From NCBI GenBank assembly GCA_902489925.1, contig CABUBX010000075.1, positions 1 to 10,108 of the forward strand: a stretch of 10,108 nucleotides of DNA. The letters run 5' to 3'. Positions 6,299 to 10,108 of this stretch are shown piece by piece (the first letter of the stretch is position 1; the number at the start of each line of letters is the position of its first letter). Below the pieces are notes generated by a model, which was given only the letters and a program-made list of their open reading frames with translations, was not told the DNA's origin and searched no databases. Source of the stretch: an uncultured Lachnospiraceae bacterium. GTDB taxonomy: Bacteria; Bacillota; Clostridia; Lachnospirales; Lachnospiraceae. The translations under genes and the position numbers were made by a program.

Positions 6299-8036
6299 GA
6301 AAAACAGTAAAGCGACAATTTTAAAAATCTTAAAATATTTAAAGCCTTACAGTGTGCTGGCGGTGCTGTCGCTTCTTTTTGCGGCGGCATCGGTTGTGCT
6401 GACGCTATATTTGCCGATTCTAATCGGTAATGCCATAGATTATATTATTGATAGTGCCCATGTGGATTTTGAAAGTATCTTGAAAATATTAATGAGGATG
6501 GCAGTTGTCATTGGGCTTACGGCGCTGTTTCAATGGCTCATGAATATTATCAATAACCGTATTACTTACTCTGTTGTCAAAGATATACGGACAAAGGCTT
6601 TTGCCAATTTACAGCGTCTGCCGCTGTCTTATCTGGACGGCAAATCCTCCGGGGATATTATGAGCCGTATCGTGACGGACGTTGACCAGTTTTCGGATGG
6701 CCTTTTGATGGGGTTTACCCAGTTTTTTACAGGGGTTATGACGATTTTGGGAACGCTTGTATTTATGCTCAGAATTAATGTGACCATTTCCCTCGTTGTT
6801 ATTTTGATTACACCGGTATCACTTTTTGTGGCTGCTTTTATTTCAAAGCGGACTTATACAATGTTTAAACGGCAGTCTGAAACACGGGGAGAGATGACGG
6901 CGCATATTGATGAGATGATTGGACAGCTCAAGGTTGTCAAAGCCTTTGGACATGAAGATGAGGCTACAGAGCAATTTGACAGAATTAATGAAAAGCTTCA
7001 GGGCTTTAGTTTAAGGGCAATCTTTTTTTCATCAATTACAAATCCGGCAACCCGTTTTGTCAATAGCCTTGTTTATACGGGAGTTGGGATTACCGGCGCG
7101 ATTTCTGCAATTAACGGCGGTATCAGTATCGGACAGCTCACAAGCTTTTTAAATTATGCCAATCAGTACACAAAGCCGTTTAATGAAATATCGGGTGTTA
7201 TAACAGAACTTCAAAATGCACTTTCCTGTGCGGCGCGGGTCTTTGAGCTGATTGAGGAAAAACCGGAGACACCTGAGCCGGAGGGCGCGGTGATTCTTGA
7301 AAATGCCAACGGGCATGTTGCTATAGAGCAGGTCAGCTTTTCCTATGATTCAAATAAGAAATTGATTGAGAATTTGAATCTTGATATTAAGCCGGGACAG
7401 CGCATTGCAATCGTCGGACCTACAGGCTGCGGCAAGAGTACACTGATTAATCTGATTATGCGGTTTTACGATGTCAGAGCGGGTAAAATCAGTGTAGATG
7501 ATGTGGATATACGGCAGATGACAAGAGAAAGTCTCAGACAAAATTACGGAATGGTGCTTCAGGAGACATGGCTTCGCGCAGGAACCATCCGGGATAATAT
7601 TATGTTCGGAAAGCCGGATGCCACAGAAGAAGATGTGATTCGTGCCGCAAAAGAGGCTTATGCCCACAGCTTTATCAAGCGTCTGCCAAATGGCTATGAT
7701 ACAGTCATCGGTGAAGACGGCGGCAATTTGTCTCAGGGACAAAAACAGCTCTTATGTATTGCAAGAGTTATGCTTACATTGCCGCCGATGCTTATTTTGG
7801 ATGAGGCAACATCATCCATTGATACACGAACAGAAATTAAGATTCAAAAAGCCTTTGCAAAGATGATGGAGGGACGGACAAGCTTTATTGTCGCCCATCG
7901 TCTGTCTACAATTAAGGAGGCGGATAAAATCCTCGTTATGAAAGACGGTGCGGTTATTGAGCAGGGCACACATGATGAGCTGTTATCGGCAAAAGGCTTT
8001 TATGCCAACTTATATAACAGTCAGTTTACGGCATAA
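6291..8036 (+). CDS. ABC exporter half-transporter, catalytic subunit (permease-ATPase fusion)
   Basis: With the start at 6291 this is a 581-residue half-exporter: membrane helices from about 20 to 300 and an ATPase domain from about 340. Seen are Walker A GPTGCGKST (376-384), Q-loop Gln424, signature LSQGQ (480-484), Walker B LILDE with catalytic Glu505, and switch His536 (VAHRLST). The catalytic residues are intact, but the signature has Gln in place of the first Gly (LSQGQ against LSGGQ). This is the mirror image of the first subunit. In a heterodimer, this Walker A/B plus the partner's FSGGQ make the working ATP site, while the partner's Walker A/B plus this LSQGQ make the degenerate site. 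It overlaps the first gene by 8 bp, and its last codons overlap the end of the convergent phosphoesterase gene by 11 bp. Confidence 0.94.
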   Translation: MRKKNSKATILKILKYLKPYSVLAVLSLLFAAASVVLTLYLPILIGNAIDYIIDSAHVDFESILKILMRMAVVIGLTALFQWLMNIINNRITYSVVKDIRTKAFANLQRLPLSYLDGKSSGDIMSRIVTDVDQFSDGLLMGFTQFFTGVMTILGTLVFMLRINVTISLVVILITPVSLFVAAFISKRTYTMFKRQSETRGEMTAHIDEMIGQLKVVKAFGHEDEATEQFDRINEKLQGFSLRAIFFSSITNPATRFVNSLVYTGVGITGAISAINGGISIGQLTSFLNYANQYTKPFNEISGVITELQNALSCAARVFELIEEKPETPEPEGAVILENANGHVAIEQVSFSYDSNKKLIENLNLDIKPGQRIAIVGPTGCGKSTLINLIMRFYDVRAGKISVDDVDIRQMTRESLRQNYGMVLQETWLRAGTIRDNIMFGKPDATEEDVIRAAKEAYAHSFIKRLPNGYDTVIGEDGGNLSQGQKQLLCIARVMLTLPPMLILDEATSSIDTRTEIKIQKAFAKMMEGRTSFIVAHRLSTIKEADKILVMKDGAVIEQGTHDELLSAKGFYANLYNSQFTA

Positions 8037-9219
8037 ATTTCACACGGATTTCCATAACTTCACTTTTTGTTCCGATTCTCATGTTCGGCCCCCAGACGCC
8101 GACACCCGAGGTGACGACAGAGGTGAAGTTTTCTTTTGTCCAAATGCCGCATGCATTATCCCACATCAGATTTGTAATAATATTGGCAGGGAAAAGCTGT
8201 CCGTCATGGGTGTGGCCGGAAAAGTCTGCGTCTGCGCCGGCAGCGATTAAAGCGTCAAATTCTTTCGGCTGATGGTCAATTACAAGGATTGGTTTTGTAT
8301 GGTCAAGCCCCGAAAGCAGTGTATCGGCTGAAGCGCGCTCATTTTCAGTCTTTCGTGCCCGGCTTGCATCATCACGTCCCACAATATAAAAGGAATCGTT
8401 GACGAGTACGGCCTCATCGGTAAGCAGATGTATACCGGAGTCTTTAAGCAGTTTTTCCATCCGTGTGTCAGGCAGTTTTTTCGCATCGCTGTCAAAGGTG
8501 AAGCCTGCAAAAATTTCCTCATCTAAATCATGGTTGCCCCAGCAGGCATAAACGCCGTATTTGGATTGGAGGGAGGCAAAGATAGACTGAATTTCTTCGG
8601 GGTTTTCAATGGCATCGAATGAATTGTCATAAATATCACCGGCGATAAGCACAAGGTCAGGCTGCATCGCATTAATCTTTTCAGCCATCTGTTTCATTTG
8701 GCGAGAGCCGACGCTGTAGCCTAAATGTAAGTCGGCGACGAGGGCGATTTTCATTTCGTCTATGTCTTTGCAGTGCTTACGGATGGTTATGTCGGCGTCG
8801 GTTGTTCGTATGAAGCCGGCGTTAATCACGCCGTAAACGGTAATGATACAGGCGAGAAGAAAGGCCAAGCCCCTTGAAATCATGACAAACCGCCGGCTGC
8901 GCAAAGTTTTTTTACATACTTTTCGGCTGATGCCGAGCAAAAAGATGACTAAATCCATGATAAAAAGAATAAGTATGGCATAAAGCATAAAACCGAGCCA
9001 TATATTATTCAGTTTTTTCAAAAAGAAATGCAGCGGATTGGCTTTAACTAAAAAAGAAGTCAGCGGCGATGTGGCGGTAATTGTGAAAAAAAAGAGGAAA
9101 ATACCTTTAAATATTTTAGAATTTAATTTTGCGGATATGGCGCCTGTAAGCTTAAAAACGTGAAAGATGAGATAGGCGCTTATAAGCAGGTAGGGAAGAA
9201 TTAAAAATATTGCAATCAT
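8026..9219 (-). CDS. Membrane-anchored metallophosphoesterase (calcineurin-like, YkuE/YaeI type)
   Basis: A 397-residue protein with about four N-terminal membrane helices (roughly 4-25, 38-57, 73-97 and 114-137) and a C-terminal metallophosphoesterase domain from about residue 155. The dinuclear metal motifs are complete: DLH (163-165), GD (194-195), GNHD (228-231), His316 and GHTH (335-338). Positive residues cluster in loops 1 (31-38) and 3 (100-110), so by the positive-inside rule the catalytic domain should face outside. Related proteins act on phosphodiesters or lipid-linked phosphates (LpxH and YkuE families); the substrate here is unknown. The ATG follows AAGGAG (9227-9232) with 7 bases between. 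The gene is monocistronic on the minus strand, converges on the ABC operon and overlaps it by 11 bp. Confidence 0.93.
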   Translation of the reverse strand: MIAIFLILPYLLISAYLIFHVFKLTGAISAKLNSKIFKGIFLFFFTITATSPLTSFLVKANPLHFFLKKLNNIWLGFMLYAILILFIMDLVIFLLGISRKVCKKTLRSRRFVMISRGLAFLLACIITVYGVINAGFIRTTDADITIRKHCKDIDEMKIALVADLHLGYSVGSRQMKQMAEKINAMQPDLVLIAGDIYDNSFDAIENPEEIQSIFASLQSKYGVYACWGNHDLDEEIFAGFTFDSDAKKLPDTRMEKLLKDSGIHLLTDEAVLVNDSFYIVGRDDASRARKTENERASADTLLSGLDHTKPILVIDHQPKEFDALIAAGADADFSGHTHDGQLFPANIITNLMWDNACGIWTKENFTSVVTSGVGVWGPNMRIGTKSEVMEIRVKFMP

Positions 9220-9263
9220 GCGAAGACTCCTTTCATGTATGTATGGAAATTTGTATGATTTTC

Positions 9264-9269
9264 ATTATA
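9264..9269 (-). promoter_or_regulatory. Probable -10 box of the phosphoesterase gene
   Basis: On the minus strand this reads a perfect TATAAT, about 45 bases upstream of the ATG. The -35 region is poor (CTTAAA with a 16-base spacer, 3 of 6 matches), and there is no TG extension. The call rests on the -10 alone and on its position. Confidence 0.4.
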
Positions 9270-9319
9270 ATGGGCAAAATACAATTTTAAGGGACAATTT
9301 TATAAAAAAAATATAAACT

Positions 9320-9360
9320 GTCCTGCGAATACGATATGCTCTGCATCCGCAGGACTTTTT
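9320..9360. terminator. Rho-independent terminator, probably bidirectional, between the BMP-family gene and the phosphoesterase gene
   Basis: GTCCTGCG (9320-9327) pairs with CGCAGGAC (9348-9355), and the loop holds a smaller ATGC/GCAT hairpin. On the plus strand TTTTT (9356-9360) follows at once, a good terminator for transcripts coming from the left. On the minus strand the tail is AGTTTATATTTTTTT, U-rich though interrupted, which would serve the BMP-family gene ending at 9374. Confidence 0.75.
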
Positions 9361-9373
9361 CCCTCACAATCCC

Positions 9374-10108
9374 CTATTCTTCTATCCGGATCACATCTTT
9401 CAGCACATAATGAAACGAAGGTGCAGACGCAAACTCATTCTCCGTATATCCCTGATTCAGATCATAGGTATCGTCCGGATCATCCGGATCTGCCCCGACA
9501 TAATCTCCCCGGAACACATCCAGTTTCCCCTGCTCAAACTGCCGGATCACTTCCTGCATTTTTTCCGCTGTGCCATCAGCAGCCGTGATTTCATTTAACT
9601 CTAACATCTGCACCCAGTCTTCTTCAAAACCGGCACCAATATCATTTCCATTGACCGTTCCTTTGATACTTTTCTCAATCACACGGTCGTTTAAAACTGC
9701 ATCCACGGCTCCCATCATATAGGGTTTCCAGTTGATCTTGCATCCGGTGAGATAAGTGGTCGGCGCCACATCTTCCATACTCTGATTATAACTTACCAGA
9801 TAAACCGGGGTCCCCGCAGCAGTTTCCTCACACGCGGTAGCCGGGCCTGCAGTATCCGAATGCTGTGATATGATCACACAGCCCTCATCGATCAGGTCTT
9901 TGGCATACTTTTTTTCCGTCCGATAATCATTCCATTTATTGGTATAACGCACTGTCATCACCGCATCCGGTACGACTGATCTCACTCCGAGCAAAAATGC
10001 CGTATATCCGGAGATCACCTCCGCATAAGGATAGGCTGCAACATATCCGATCTTTGCCTGCTGCTCTGTGATCACGCCTTCTTTGATCAGTTCTTTCATT
10101 TTCATCCC
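9374..10108 (-). CDS. BMP family (PnrA-like) ABC transporter substrate-binding protein, 5' truncated
   Basis: At least 243 residues of the mature part of a BMP-family binding lipoprotein. These proteins are usually about 350-400 residues and capture nucleosides for an ABC importer. Family blocks seen are KIGYVAAYPYAEVISGYTAF (18-37 counting from the Met at 10105), then EGCVIISQHSDTAG (74-87), TPVYLVSYNQSM (99-110), TYLTGCKINW (117-126) and the C-terminal GKLDVFRGDYVG. The reading frame stays open to the edge, and the Met at 10105 falls inside the conserved domain. The signal peptide, lipobox and true start therefore lie beyond the window. A short acidic repeat (DPDDPDD, 206-212) replaces the usual C-terminal turn. 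Ile is coded by ATC in 11 of 15 cases, unlike the neighbouring genes. A U-rich hairpin follows the stop. Importer permease and ATPase genes are not in view. Confidence 0.9.
   Translation of the reverse strand, partial: GMKMKELIKEGVITEQQAKIGYVAAYPYAEVISGYTAFLLGVRSVVPDAVMTVRYTNKWNDYRTEKKYAKDLIDEGCVIISQHSDTAGPATACEETAAGTPVYLVSYNQSMEDVAPTTYLTGCKINWKPYMMGAVDAVLNDRVIEKSIKGTVNGNDIGAGFEEDWVQMLELNEITAADGTAEKMQEVIRQFEQGKLDVFRGDYVGADPDDPDDTYDLNQGYTENEFASAPSFHYVLKDVIRIEE

Noticed and set aside
7350..7742. Minus-strand reading frame of 130 codons inside the second exporter subunit
   Set aside because: It is antisense to the conserved ATPase domain with no recognisable protein features.
4568..8036. Recent tandem duplication of one ABC gene
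   Set aside because: The two proteins differ through most of their length and have complementary degenerate motifs, typical of an old heterodimeric pair.
10103..10105. ATG as the true start of the BMP-family gene
   Set aside because: The frame stays open to the edge and the expected signal peptide and N-terminal lobe are missing, so this Met is internal.
1..10108. Mobile element, phage region, CRISPR array or defence island
   Set aside because: No transposase, integrase, direct repeats, spacer arrays or defence-type domains are visible; all genes read as ordinary envelope or metabolic functions.

Overview
The window looks like chromosomal DNA from a low-to-moderate GC Clostridia-type Firmicute, probably Lachnospiraceae-like. 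The grounds are strong AGGAGG-type ribosome sites, a TTG start, AT-rich intergenic DNA, a heterodimeric ABC exporter of Gram-positive type and a BMP-family binding protein of the kind common in that group. The taxonomic call is inference; no rRNA or other marker is present. It holds nine protein-coding regions, two of them cut by the window edges. I see no tRNA, rRNA, CRISPR array, transposase or phage gene.

Layout. 1-108 is the cysteine-bearing C-terminus of an unidentified protein, followed by a strong hairpin terminator (139-169). A plus-strand operon (186-2167) encodes a divergent prolipoprotein diacylglyceryl transferase (Lgt) homologue, a low-molecular-weight protein tyrosine phosphatase and an AIM24/TIGR00266-family protein. 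It ends at a hairpin (2189-2228) shared with the convergent operon. That minus-strand operon (4395 down to 2234) encodes an RmlD-like SDR reductase and then a dicarboxylate/amino acid:cation symporter that starts with TTG.

A 172-base divergent promoter region (4396-4567) separates the minus-strand operon from two translationally coupled ABC half-exporters (4568-8036). These form a textbook asymmetric heterodimer: the first subunit has the degenerate ATPase site residues and the second has the catalytic Glu and His but a degenerate signature motif. A membrane-anchored metallophosphoesterase (9219-8026, minus) converges on the exporter operon and overlaps its last codons by 11 bp. Beyond a second hairpin (9320-9360) lies a BMP-family (PnrA-like) lipoprotein binding component of an ABC importer, cut at its N-terminus by the right edge. 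Its Ile codon usage differs clearly from its neighbours.

Most genes act at or on the cell envelope: lipoprotein modification, amino-acid or dicarboxylate uptake, multidrug or lipid export, an externally oriented phosphoesterase and nucleoside-type uptake. I find no convincing new defence or mobile system. The points most worth a second look are the divergent Lgt active site, the abutting divergent promoters that share a -35 region, the convergent overlap without a terminator, and the codon-usage break at the right end.
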